Source: an uncultured beta proteobacterium (GTDB lineage Bacteria > Pseudomonadota > Gammaproteobacteria > Burkholderiales > Burkholderiaceae_C). From it: a stretch of 64,000 nucleotides of DNA. The position numbers and the translations under genes were made by a program. Each line of letters opens with the position of its first letter. The first letter of the stretch is position 1. Positions 1 to 7,780 of this stretch are shown piece after piece. The DNA is taken from NCBI GenBank assembly GCA_903938815.1, contig CAJAES010000007.1, positions 1-64,000 on the forward strand, in the 5' to 3' direction. The notes below the pieces were generated by a model. It had not been told where the DNA came from and searched no databases. It worked only from the letters and a program-made list of their open reading frames with translations.

Positions 1-195
1 GAACCGGCGCTACATGCAGCTTGAGGGCCTGCAGACCGTCAGCGATACTGTGCCCACTCGGCTCTCGGCTGTGCCGCGCTGAGCATGTGTATCTCAACCT
101 GTCCGGGTTGACGACTTACACCACGTCTCGGGACATTACCTTCCTGCTCCGCCAGAGACGCAACCGCCGGGCTCCATCAGAGCCCGCCGAATGCA
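1..195. other. No clear gene at left edge
   Basis: No recognisable gene is seen. A short frame open to the left edge ends at a TGA at 80-82 on the plus strand and could be the last 26 residues of a truncated protein, but it matches no family I know. A small perfect inverted repeat with 6-bp arms lies near 92-109. The terminator directly downstream would suit a plus-strand gene ending here. Confidence 0.3.
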
Positions 196-226
196 CGAAA
201 AAGCCCCGCTGGACGGGGCTTTTTCG
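196..226. terminator. Bidirectional intrinsic terminator
   Basis: A perfect 13-bp inverted repeat (cgaaaaagccccg) with a 5-nt loop. The GC-rich core is flanked by five A on the left and five T on the right, so it would end transcripts from either side. The gene it serves is not certain; on the plus strand it would end a transcript entering from the left edge. Confidence 0.8.
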
Positions 227-543
227 TGGGCGCCTCGCTGGTTGGTGGCACTCTGGAAGCGTCCGTTTCAGCGCCCGACCTGGGCCCCATCCTCGCCCGA
301 CCGAGCGCTCTGGCCTCGATGGCGTGGCCGGCATTGCGCGGCCAGTGACAGGGAGCAGCGGTGCAGGCGTATGCGGGCGTATGCGGGTGTACGCGTGCAT
401 GGGCGCGCGGGTGCAAGGGCGGGTCTGGCGGGCCCGAACCGAACCGGGGCGGGGCCACCCTTTCTCGCGCCACGTGCGCGCACGCAAGGCCCGTGAGTTT
501 GCGAGCCATGGCACGGGTGCATCAGGCCTGCCCGTCCAATTGC
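227..543. other. Gene-free GC-rich stretch between two terminators
   Basis: No frame here shows a recognisable protein; open frames exist on both strands only because stops are rare in such GC-rich DNA. The middle (about 361-425) is made of alternating purine-pyrimidine runs rich in GCGTATGC and GCGCGC. It is bounded by a terminator at each end, so a small RNA is possible but no promoter is evident. Confidence 0.4.
367..386. repeat. Tandem 10-bp repeat (gcgtatgcgg x2)
   Basis: Two exact adjacent copies of gcgtatgcgg, followed by a diverged continuation (gtgtacgcgtgcatg). The run is largely alternating purine-pyrimidine. No function can be assigned. Confidence 0.6.
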
Positions 544-571
544 AAAAGCCCGATGCGCAGCATCGGGCTTT
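544..571. terminator. Intrinsic terminator downstream of outer-membrane protein gene
   Basis: Inverted repeat aaagcccgatg / catcgggcttt with a 5-6 nt loop, A-rich on its left side. Read on the minus strand the stem is followed by a short T tract. It lies about 75 bp beyond the stop of the minus-strand barrel protein gene and is its likely transcript end. Confidence 0.7.
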
Positions 572-647
572 CAGGCAATTCTAGGCTCGGGAATTGCAGC
601 CGCACTCGTTCGCATTGCGAACTGGAGTGGGACAGCAGGCCCGGTAC

Positions 648-1202
648 TCAGAACTTCATGCCAATGCCGACCGTCAAGCCGTTGATTTCAAGCCCGACCT
701 TGTTCAGGTATTGCATGTAGTCGACGTTCAACGATGCTGTCGGGTTGATGGAATAGCGAAGGCCGGCCCCGTAGGAAAAGTTGAGCTCGTTATCGGAGAT
801 GGGGTCGTACTTGGGAATATCGAATTCCCGCTGGGTGCGCGCGAGACCCGCGCGCACAAAGACTTCGAGACCACCCACGACCTTGAACTTCGGCTTGATG
901 TACAGGCCGAGAATATTCTGGACCTTGTACGTCGCCAGGGGGATCGTCTTGCCTTTGTCATCGACATCGACGTTGCCCATGCCGATCGCGATCATGCCTT
1001 CGACCGTGATGTTGGGCGTCAATTCATAGCCGACGATTCCTCGGATTGCCTTGGGCGACGTCCTGGTGTTGAGGTCATCCAGCTTCGGCTTGGTGACGAG
1101 TTCCTTGGTGGAGAGGCTGGTGTAGCCGAGTTCGCCATAGACCTGCGCCTGTGCTCCGATTGCGCACAATGTGAGAACAGAAGCCAGAACGAGATTTTTC
1201 AC
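648..1202 (-). CDS. Outer-membrane beta-barrel protein (small porin-like)
   Basis: A 184-residue exported protein, probably a small barrel in the outer membrane. The first 20 or so residues form a signal peptide ending in an A-Q-A cleavage site. The mature part alternates polar and aromatic residues in strand-like stretches, and the chain ends in a terminal phenylalanine (GIGMKF), the usual signal for outer-membrane barrel assembly. I chose a GTG start because the signal peptide begins there; an AGG lies 9-10 nt upstream. The frame stays open further upstream but that part is not protein-like. No close partner gene is next to it. Its ligand is unknown; it could be a structural barrel rather than a channel. 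Confidence 0.75.
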   Translation of the reverse strand: MKNLVLASVLTLCAIGAQAQVYGELGYTSLSTKELVTKPKLDDLNTRTSPKAIRGIVGYELTPNITVEGMIAIGMGNVDVDDKGKTIPLATYKVQNILGLYIKPKFKVVGGLEVFVRAGLARTQREFDIPKYDPISDNELNFSYGAGLRYSINPTASLNVDYMQYLNKVGLEINGLTVGIGMKF

Positions 1203-1692
1203 GGATTCAACCTGATTGGTTGCTGAAAGTGTGTCGGAGCCTGTGTTGTCCGCAATTGAAGTCTCACATTTCGGTGCCCGATTGCGACGCTGTTGTGTCT
1301 CAGGTGCGCGCATTGCGTCCCCAATCGAATGGAGATGCAGATGCGCCGATCGTGTGCCGCGAACCTGGCGGGTTTTCTGGCGGCAATGAACCGGGTGCGT
1401 GGGCGCTGGCGAACAAGGCCGCCGCAGATCTTTCGCCGGGTCAGGGCGTCGCAGGGCGTCGCAGGTCTGCGCATGCACGGCCGCCCCCTCAGGCGCCTTC
1501 GTCAACCTGCCCATGACCCGCAGAAACCAGACTTTCGCAGGATGGACGGTCGGCCCTTCACCCGCCTAGCATCGACCCGCCGGGGGCGTGTTCCCCACTG
1601 CCATGCCGGATCCCGACGACGAGGCGTGCTTCAACGACCGTGCCCTGTGCTTGTGGGCCCGGCCGCATGCACTGAAGTCAACGGAGATCTCG
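1203..1692. other. Intergenic region between divergent genes
   Basis: This 490-bp stretch separates the minus-strand barrel gene from the plus-strand lipoprotein gene, so promoters for both should lie here. I see no convincing -35/-10 pair and no hairpin. Open frames cross it on both strands, but none looks like a protein. A tandem gggcgtcgca lies near 1441-1463. Confidence 0.4.
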
Positions 1693-2565
1693 ATGAGCCC
1701 ACGGTTGCTGAACTGCCTTTCCCTCTCACTCCTGATCGCCGTCTCCGGTTGCGGCGACGGGGGTGGCGACAGCGGTGGCGACGATGCCGTGGCGGGCACG
1801 CCCAGCCCGGCAGACCCGACCCTGACGGGCCTGATGGTCACGCCGACCGGCACCACCTGCACCGGCGTCACGGATGCCGACACCACCGGTGGCCTGGATT
1901 TCGAGACCTCGCATCCCATCCGTGCACAGGCCTATGGCTGCCTGGCCGTGGATGCAGCGAACCAGCAGCCGGTCTTCGCTGGCACGAAGTCACTTCGTTT
2001 CGAGGTCCGCCCCGGCGACTGCAGTGCCAACAGCGGCTACAACGACTGCATCAACGACCGCAGCCGCCACGAGATCAACGAACTCCAGCGGTCCGGCACG
2101 CAAGGCAAGGTGATCACCTACAACACCCATCTCTACCTGCCGGCGCAACCGCGCCTGCGGCCCAAGGGCGGGAGCGCGCTGTTCCTGACGCAGATCAACT
2201 TCATCCAGGACGATATCTACGGCGTCACGGCCTACCTGGAGGTCAGCCAGTCGGGCCAGTTGCAGGTGCGCACGCACATCGGCTTCACGTACGACACCCT
2301 GAACCTCTACACGGTGCTCGAGAACCCCTTCGAGCGCTGGTTGCACGTGCGCTACGAAGTGAAGTCCACGTCGCAGCCCGACGGCTATGTCCGTGTGTAC
2401 GTCGATGGCGTCCTGAAGGTCGACGAGACCCGCGCCACCCTGCCCAATGCCTCCGCTGGGCATTCCCTGAAGCTGGGCATCTACAACTCCTTCCTCACGC
2501 GCGCTTCCGAGCCTTACACCACCCAGGTGGTCTACTTCGACGGGCTGGCGAAGCAGGTGAAGTGA
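1693..2565 (+). CDS. Lipoprotein resembling polysaccharide lyases (PF14099-like)
   Basis: A 290-residue predicted lipoprotein. The signal peptide ends in the lipobox V-S-G-C with the lipidated cysteine at residue 20, followed by a Gly/Asp-rich linker. The body begins with a segment of the form SLRFEVRPGD followed by a charged RSRHEINE segment, then alternating beta strands (for example TYNTHLYLP and RVYVDGVLKVDE) ending in a strand with YFDG. This order matches jelly-roll polysaccharide lyases of the heparin lyase I/alginate lyase type, where the conserved R-x-E-L-like strand lines the cleft. The substrate cannot be read from sequence. The frame extends 35 codons upstream, but the ATG here begins the signal peptide. 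It stands alone, with no transporter or other carbohydrate enzyme nearby. Confidence 0.55.
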   Translation: MSPRLLNCLSLSLLIAVSGCGDGGGDSGGDDAVAGTPSPADPTLTGLMVTPTGTTCTGVTDADTTGGLDFETSHPIRAQAYGCLAVDAANQQPVFAGTKSLRFEVRPGDCSANSGYNDCINDRSRHEINELQRSGTQGKVITYNTHLYLPAQPRLRPKGGSALFLTQINFIQDDIYGVTAYLEVSQSGQLQVRTHIGFTYDTLNLYTVLENPFERWLHVRYEVKSTSQPDGYVRVYVDGVLKVDETRATLPNASAGHSLKLGIYNSFLTRASEPYTTQVVYFDGLAKQVK

Positions 2566-2746
2566 CGCCTGGTTCGGCTGCCTGTGCACACTGGCGGCCG
2601 CGGCGGGCGTTGGATCTCCGGGCGCGCGGTCTCGCTTTCCTGCGCCATCGGGCTCCGGCAACAAAGCTTTGCAGTCATCGGGTCAACCCCAGTCCCACCT
2701 CGTACATTGTGGGTAGGTCTGTCCCACCCCTGCACGGAGCCCACGC

Positions 2747-3019
2747 ATGAAACGCATCCTCACGATCCTCCTCGCCGCCACCGTCCTCGCCGCCACGGCC
2801 ACTGCGCAAGCGCAAGTGCCGAACGAGCGCCGCGAAGCCATGCGCGAGAAGATGAAGAACATGACCCCCGAAGAGAAGGCGGCCGCCAAGGAAAAGGCGC
2901 GCGCCAAGTGGGAGTCGATGTCCCCGGAAGAGCAGGCCGCCGCCAAGAAGCGCTTCGCTGACCGGCACCCGGGCGCCGCCGAGAAGATGAAGGAAAAGGC
3001 CGCCAGCGCGCCCAAGTGA
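2747..3019 (+). CDS. Small exported helical protein with internal repeat
   Basis: A 90-residue protein with a clear signal peptide (residues 1-22, ending A-Q-A). The mature part is charged and helical, rich in Glu, Lys, Ala and Met, and holds two related units: M-T-PEEKAAAKEKARAKWES and M-S-PEEQAAAKKRF. It has no cysteine and no known catalytic motif. It resembles small periplasmic proteins common in Burkholderiales whose role is unknown to me. A start 30 bp before the next gene suggests possible cotranscription with the lipoprotein that follows. Confidence 0.7.
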   Translation: MKRILTILLAATVLAATATAQAQVPNERREAMREKMKNMTPEEKAAAKEKARAKWESMSPEEQAAAKKRFADRHPGAAEKMKEKAASAPK

Positions 3020-3049
3020 GCCCGCTGAACGGCGCGGCACAATAAGCTT

Positions 3050-3988
3050 GTGTCCATTCGCAACGAACTCCGCGTGACCGCGCGCCCCTGGGCCGGCTGC
3101 CTGCTTGCAGCCGTGCTGGCAGCGGGCTGCGCCACGCGGGCTGTCGATGTGCAGCCGTTGCCGTCGAACCCGGCGGATTTCGCCACCTGGAACTGCACCC
3201 GCATCCACGACGAGATGGATCTGGTTCAGCAGCGCGCCGTCGACATGTCCTGGACGGTCGACGAGCGTGCAGGGCAGCATGTGGTGGCGCTCGGCATCGG
3301 CCTGGCCGTGTTCTGGCCCGCGCTTCTGGCGATGCGCCCCGACGGAGCCGATGCCGAGGCGCTCGCCCGCCTGAAAGGCCGCTTCGAGGCCTTGCAGACC
3401 GCTGCGCGCCAGAAGAACTGCGCGCCACCGCCTTCCGCCATGCCGCCCGAGCGGGCCGCGGCGCTGCCGGTGCTGCCCGGCGAACGGCTGGTGTACGAAG
3501 ACCAGACCAGCCCGCGCGACCCTCTGCGCGAGCAGACCCTCACCATGATGGCGCTTCGGCGCGACGAGATCGAGTTTCTCAGCGATGCCGTGGGTGTGCC
3601 CACCGTCTGGCGCCAGGACCTGGCGGGCAACGTCATCGAGGCGCCCCCCGGCACCCTGGTGTGGCGCCGCCTGCTGCGCCGGCCCATGGCGCTGGGCGAT
3701 GTGCTGGCCGGCGATATCGCCGTCAGCGGCGACAGCCTGCTGCGGGCGCGCGTGCGCGGGCAGGTGGTGGCCGTAGGCCCGCAGTCGATCGCGGGCCGGG
3801 CGTTCGATGTCGCGGTGATCGAACTCTTCGGGGATGTGCCGCGCGGCGAGACATCCACGCGGCTGGAAGGCGCCATCGTGGTCGATCGCACCAGCGGGCT
3901 GCTGCTGCGCCTGGATCTACGCAGCGCGCAGACGCTCTTTCACCTGCAGCGCCGCCTGGTGCGCGTGGACAGCGCAACCCCCAGGTAG
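3050..3988 (+). CDS. Predicted lipoprotein, function unknown
   Basis: A 312-residue protein with an N-terminal lipoprotein signal (L-A-A-G-C, lipidated Cys27). After it comes a conserved-looking segment with a cysteine and the sequence FATWNCTRIHDEMD, then a single hydrophobic stretch near residues 82-97 (HVVALGIGLAVFWPALLAM). The C-terminal two thirds look like beta-rich periplasmic sequence. The start is GTG; a CACAAT box lies six nucleotides before it, with no visible ribosome-binding site. I do not recognise a family with a known role. Confidence 0.65.
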   Translation: MSIRNELRVTARPWAGCLLAAVLAAGCATRAVDVQPLPSNPADFATWNCTRIHDEMDLVQQRAVDMSWTVDERAGQHVVALGIGLAVFWPALLAMRPDGADAEALARLKGRFEALQTAARQKNCAPPPSAMPPERAAALPVLPGERLVYEDQTSPRDPLREQTLTMMALRRDEIEFLSDAVGVPTVWRQDLAGNVIEAPPGTLVWRRLLRRPMALGDVLAGDIAVSGDSLLRARVRGQVVAVGPQSIAGRAFDVAVIELFGDVPRGETSTRLEGAIVVDRTSGLLLRLDLRSAQTLFHLQRRLVRVDSATPR

Positions 3989-4104
3989 GCCCGCCAGCGT
4001 CCGGCGCCGGCCCGGCACCGCTTCACCCAACTTTACGGGGCGGGCATGGGCGGGCTACGGGTCGGGCGCATGATCGTTTCATCGCGGCCCCCAGAGAGAT
4101 CTGC

Positions 4105-4245
4105 ATGTCCCAACGCAAGAACCTGCGCCAGTTGCTGGCGATGACGACCCTGGCCGTCGCCGGCACCGCCGGCGCTGCGGCCACGGCCGCACCCGGGATG
4201 CATCATCAACGCCAGGGCCAGCCCTCCGAACGCAAGAGCGGCTGA
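4105..4245 (+). CDS. Short exported peptide upstream of two-component genes
   Basis: A 46-residue open frame with a good signal-peptide-like start (MSQRKNLRQLLAMTTLAVAG, cleavage near A-T-A-A). The remaining tail is only about 15 residues, basic and polar, with the segment PGMHHQRQGQ. An AGAGAG motif sits 8 nt ahead of the ATG. It is followed by a terminator and then by the response regulator gene, so it may be a separately transcribed target or signal of that system. Being so short, it could also be chance. Confidence 0.4.
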   Translation: MSQRKNLRQLLAMTTLAVAGTAGAAATAAPGMHHQRQGQPSERKSG

Positions 4246-4301
4246 ACGCGCACCATCGAATTTTCCAGCTCCTCTGGCCTGATGATCAGGCCTTTGCCCC
4301 G

Positions 4302-4328
4302 GCGCCCCTTGGGTTCCCGGGGCGCTTT
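4302..4328 (+). terminator. Intrinsic terminator before response regulator
   Basis: Stem gcgcccc / ggggcgc with a 10-nt loop, followed by TTTT. It lies between the short exported peptide gene and the response regulator start and would separate the two transcripts. Confidence 0.65.
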
Positions 4329-4375
4329 TGGTCCAATGGGCCATTGACCCCGGCGCCGTCCACGGCCCGTCCGCC

Positions 4376-5083
4376 ATGACAAACCGACTGCTGCTGATCG
4401 ACGACGACGCCCGCCTGACCGCGATGGTGGGCGACTACCTGCGCCGAAACGGCTTCGAGGTCGACACGGCCGGCACGCTGGCCACCGGCCGGGAGCGACT
4501 GGCGCAGAACGCCTACGACGCACTGCTGCTCGACCTGATGCTGCCCGACGGCGACGGCCTGGACCTCACGCGCGAGTTGCGCGGCAACCCGCGCCTGCGC
4601 CGCCTGCCGCTGCTGATGCTCACGGCACGCGGCGAGCCCACCGACCGCATCGTCGGGCTGGAGATCGGCGCCGACGACTACCTGCCCAAGCCCTTCGAGC
4701 CGCGCGAACTGCTGGCGCGCGTGAAGGCTCTCCTGCGCCGTGCCGCGCCCGAGCCGGAAGCCGACGACGTGCTGCGTTTCGGTCGCCTCGAGATCGACCT
4801 CGGCGCGCGCCAGGCCCGGCTCGACGGCAAGGCCTGCGACCTCACCGGCCACCAGTTCGACCTGCTGGTGGTGCTGGCCCGCAGCCCGGGCCGCGTGCTC
4901 TCGCGCGACCAGATCATGGACGCCCTCAAGGGCCACCCCCTGGAGGCCTTCGACCGCAGCATCGACGTCCACATCTCGCGCATCCGGGCCCTGATCGAGG
5001 ATGACCCCAAGGCGCCCAAGCGCGTGCTGACCGTGCGCGGCAGCGGCTATGTCTTCGCCCGCAAGCAGGACGCCGAGGATTGA
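4376..5083 (+). CDS. Two-component response regulator, OmpR/PhoB family
   Basis: A 235-residue DNA-binding response regulator. The receiver domain (1-115) has the acidic pair and neighbour at Asp9-Asp11, the phosphate-accepting Asp53 (LLLDLMLPDGDG), the switch Thr83 and Lys105 (YLPKPFE). The winged-helix effector domain spans about 135-232 and ends in the typical V-R-G-S-G-Y-V-F. The ATG beginning MTNRLLLIDDD was chosen; an earlier in-frame start would add 16 residues outside the fold. The stop overlaps the start of the kinase gene, so the pair is translationally coupled. The order and the kinase architecture resemble the RstAB/CpxAR group; the signal is unknown. Confidence 0.95.
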   Translation: MTNRLLLIDDDARLTAMVGDYLRRNGFEVDTAGTLATGRERLAQNAYDALLLDLMLPDGDGLDLTRELRGNPRLRRLPLLMLTARGEPTDRIVGLEIGADDYLPKPFEPRELLARVKALLRRAAPEPEADDVLRFGRLEIDLGARQARLDGKACDLTGHQFDLLVVLARSPGRVLSRDQIMDALKGHPLEAFDRSIDVHISRIRALIEDDPKAPKRVLTVRGSGYVFARKQDAED

Positions 5084-6510
5084 AGTCGCTCTACGTCCGG
5101 ATCTGGCTCACGGTCGTCGCCACGCTGGCGCTGTTCGCGCTGGTCTCGGGCTGGCTGGTCCAGAGGCACCTGGAGCAGGAGCGCGGCCGTTTCGAATCCT
5201 CGATGCGGGACCGCCTCTCGGCCTGGGGTGAACTCGTCCAGCGCTCCTTGCCGACGGCAGACCGCCCGTATGACGAGCAGGCCATCGGCCTGCGCGACTG
5301 GTCCGAGCGCCTGCGCCTGCCGATGGCGCTGGATGCCGCCGATGGCGAGCGCATCGGGGCGTCCGACAGTTTCAGGCAACGCGAGGTCGACCTCTCGCCG
5401 CCGTTCCGCCGCATGCTGCCGATTCCCTTCGACGACGGCCGCACCTTGTGGGTGATGCGGCCGCGGCCGCCGCGCTCGCTGGGCGGCGCCGCCGAGGGCC
5501 CGGCCGGCGCCGAGCCGGGCCCTTTCCGGGTCACGCCGCCCCCCATCAGCGGCTTCGAACTGCCCGGGGTGCCCGATGGCCTGGCGTTCCTCGTGCTGCT
5601 CGCGCTGCTGTTCGCTGCTGTGGCGGCCGGCGCCTGGCCCGTGGTCCGCCGGCTGACGCGGCGGCTCGAGTCGCTCAAGCAGGGCGTCGACGCCTTCGGG
5701 GCTGGCGCCCTGAGCCAGCGGGTCTCCGAGGACGGGCACGACGAGGTGGCGGCGCTGGGGGCCAGCTTCAACCGCTCGGCCGCGCGCATCGAAGCCCTCG
5801 TGCGTTCGCACCAGAGCCTGCTGGCCAACGCCAGCCACGAGCTGCGTTCGCCGCTCGCCCGCCTGAAGATGGCCCTGGAGATGATCGACGAAGCCACGCC
5901 CGAGCAGCGCCTTGCGCTGCAATCGGAGGTGCAGACCAACATCGGCGAGCTCGATGCGCTGGTCGAGGAAGTGCTGCTGGCCAGCCGGCTCGATGCGCAG
6001 ACCGGCACCCCGCCGCTCGAGCCCGTCGATCTGCTCGGCCTGGCCGCCGAGGAGGCCGCGCGCGTGGGCGCCGGCGCCACCGGCGACTCGCTCACGGTCG
6101 TCGGCGAGGAACGTCTTCTGCGGCGTGCGCTGCGCAACCTGATCGAGAACGCGCGCCGTTATGGTGGCGGCGCGATCGAGGTGGCCGTGGTGCACGAGCC
6201 CGGTTGCGCGGTCGTGGTGGTGTCCGACCGCGGGGCGGGTGTGCCCGAAGCCTACCGTGAACGCATCTTCGAGCCGTTCTTCCGGCTGCCCGGACATGCC
6301 GAGCGCGAGGGCGGCATCGGACTCGGGCTGGCGCTGGTGCGGCAGATCGCCGAGCGCCACCACGGACGAGTCAGTTGCGCCGCGCGCGATGGCGGCGGCA
6401 CCTGCTTCAGCTTTCGCGTACCGCTCGGTTCAGAGTCCGGGCCATCAGCAGCGTCATTGCCAGCCCGGCCACGGCGAGTCCCGCTGTTGCGGCGGCCCAG
6501 TAGCCCGTAG
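5080..6510 (+). CDS. Sensor histidine kinase
   Basis: A 476-residue membrane histidine kinase, partner of the preceding regulator. Transmembrane segments lie near 8-28 and 168-188 and enclose a periplasmic sensor domain of about 140 residues. HAMP follows at about 188-240, then the dimerisation helix with phosphorylated His253 (NASHELRSPLARLK) and the ATPase domain with N box (NLIENARRYG), G1 (DRGAGVPE) and G2 (GIGLGLALV). The start is TTG, read as TTGA together with the regulator's stop. The conserved fold ends near residue 443 (FSFRVPL); about 30 further residues lie over the 3' end of the convergent MATE gene and are probably not functional. The ligand is not evident. Confidence 0.92.
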   Translation: MKSLYVRIWLTVVATLALFALVSGWLVQRHLEQERGRFESSMRDRLSAWGELVQRSLPTADRPYDEQAIGLRDWSERLRLPMALDAADGERIGASDSFRQREVDLSPPFRRMLPIPFDDGRTLWVMRPRPPRSLGGAAEGPAGAEPGPFRVTPPPISGFELPGVPDGLAFLVLLALLFAAVAAGAWPVVRRLTRRLESLKQGVDAFGAGALSQRVSEDGHDEVAALGASFNRSAARIEALVRSHQSLLANASHELRSPLARLKMALEMIDEATPEQRLALQSEVQTNIGELDALVEEVLLASRLDAQTGTPPLEPVDLLGLAAEEAARVGAGATGDSLTVVGEERLLRRALRNLIENARRYGGGAIEVAVVHEPGCAVVVVSDRGAGVPEAYRERIFEPFFRLPGHAEREGGIGLGLALVRQIAERHHGRVSCAARDGGGTCFSFRVPLGSESGPSAASLPARPRRVPLLRRPSSP

Positions 6511-7780
6511 GCGAACGCCAGGCCGCTGGCGTGATGTCGAACGGGCCGAAGACCACCAGCCAGCCGCCGCCCAGGCCGAGGCCCCAGAGCGCCCCGGCGA
6601 AGATCAGCATCGGCAAGGTCGCGATGCGAAACGCGCGCAGCACGAACGAGGTGATGGCCTGCACCACGTCGGCCAGGTGGAACACCGCAACCCACGCCAG
6701 CAGCGGCACGGTCACGGCCAGGACGGTGGCGTCCTGCGTGTAGACCCGCGCTACGGCGTCGCGGCCGAACCAGAGCGCCGTCGCCATCAGCATTGCGATG
6801 ACGATGCCCAGCTCGAGCCCGTGCCAGGCCAGTCGTCGTGCGTCGCGCATGTCCCTGGCGCCCACGCGCTGGGCCACCAGCGTCATGGTGGCGCTGGACA
6901 AGGCCAGCGGCATCATGAACATCACCGAGGCCAGGTTGGCCGCGATCTGGTGTCCGGCCGATTGCAGGATACCCAGCCGCGCGATGAACACCGCCATCAT
7001 GCTGAAAGCACTGACCTCGACCATGATGGAGAGCCCCATGGGGACGCCCAGCCGCAGCTGCGTTCCGATGGCTTTGCGGTCCGGTGCATCCAGCCCCCGG
7101 CCAAGCAGCGAGAAGGGCGCGTAGAACGGATCGCGCCGCAGGATCATCCACGCCGCCAGAGCCTGCAGCCACATCACGACCGCCGTGGCGACCCCGCAGC
7201 CCAGCAACCCCAGCGCGGGCAGGCCGATGCCCGGCGCGCCGAGCACGAGCAGCACCGACAAGGGCACCTTGAGCGCCAGCCCCGAGACCTGCAGCGCCAT
7301 CACGGCCTTGGGGCGGGAGATGGCATTGTTGAAGCCGCGGTAGGCCTGCACCAGCAGGGCCGCAGGCAGCGCCACCGCCAGTGCGAGCAGGTAGCCGCGC
7401 ACCCGTTCTTCCACCTCGGGCGGCGCTTGCGCCAGCGAGAGGAAGGGCTGCGGAAACACCAGCACCAGCGCTCCGAGAGCCGCCATGGCCAGCGCCACCC
7501 AGACGGCCTGGTGCAACTGGCGGCCGGCCTGCTCGACCTTGCCGGCGCCGAACAGCTGGCCGACGATGGGCCCGAGCGCCAGCACCACACCCATCAGCCC
7601 GATGAAGACCGTGATGTAGGCGGAAGATCCGACCGACAGCGCGGCCAGATCGGCGGGCGAGCCGCGCGCCACGAGCAGGGTGTCGATGGTCGAGAAGCCG
7701 ATCACGGCCAGCTGACCGATGAAGACCGGCCAGGCCAGGTTGCCGATCCGGCGCAGGTTCTCGCCGCGTTGAGCGCTCAA
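6407..7780 (-). CDS. MATE family multidrug/Na+ antiporter (NorM-like)
   Basis: A 12-helix inner-membrane exporter of the multidrug and toxic compound extrusion family, which expels cationic drugs using Na+ or H+. Seen directly: long hydrophobic helices, the N-terminal LAWPVFIGQLAVIGFSTID segment and the conserved G-P-I-V-G-Q-L-F-G-A-G region, with a repeat of the two six-helix halves. I start it at a TTG that overlaps the upstream stop as TTGA, which gives 457 residues, the normal length; an in-frame ATG 69 bp further upstream would add an Arg-rich tail inside the preceding gene. It is therefore probably coupled to the DUF3717-DUF1289 gene. The last 104 bp overlap the histidine kinase frame on the other strand. 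Confidence 0.9.
   Translation of the reverse strand: MSAQRGENLRRIGNLAWPVFIGQLAVIGFSTIDTLLVARGSPADLAALSVGSSAYITVFIGLMGVVLALGPIVGQLFGAGKVEQAGRQLHQAVWVALAMAALGALVLVFPQPFLSLAQAPPEVEERVRGYLLALAVALPAALLVQAYRGFNNAISRPKAVMALQVSGLALKVPLSVLLVLGAPGIGLPALGLLGCGVATAVVMWLQALAAWMILRRDPFYAPFSLLGRGLDAPDRKAIGTQLRLGVPMGLSIMVEVSAFSMMAVFIARLGILQSAGHQIAANLASVMFMMPLALSSATMTLVAQRVGARDMRDARRLAWHGLELGIVIAMLMATALWFGRDAVARVYTQDATVLAVTVPLLAWVAVFHLADVVQAITSFVLRAFRIATLPMLIFAGALWGLGLGGGWLVVFGPFDITPAAWRSPTGYWAAATAGLAVAGLAMTLLMARTLNRAVRES

Noticed and set aside
2..82. Possible C-terminal 26 residues of a truncated protein at the left edge
   Set aside because: No family recognised and too short to support without the sequence to the left; a transposase tail was considered but nothing confirms it.
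361..425. CRISPR-like or iteron array
   Set aside because: Only two exact 10-bp copies, no spacers of regular length, no cas genes and no replication gene.
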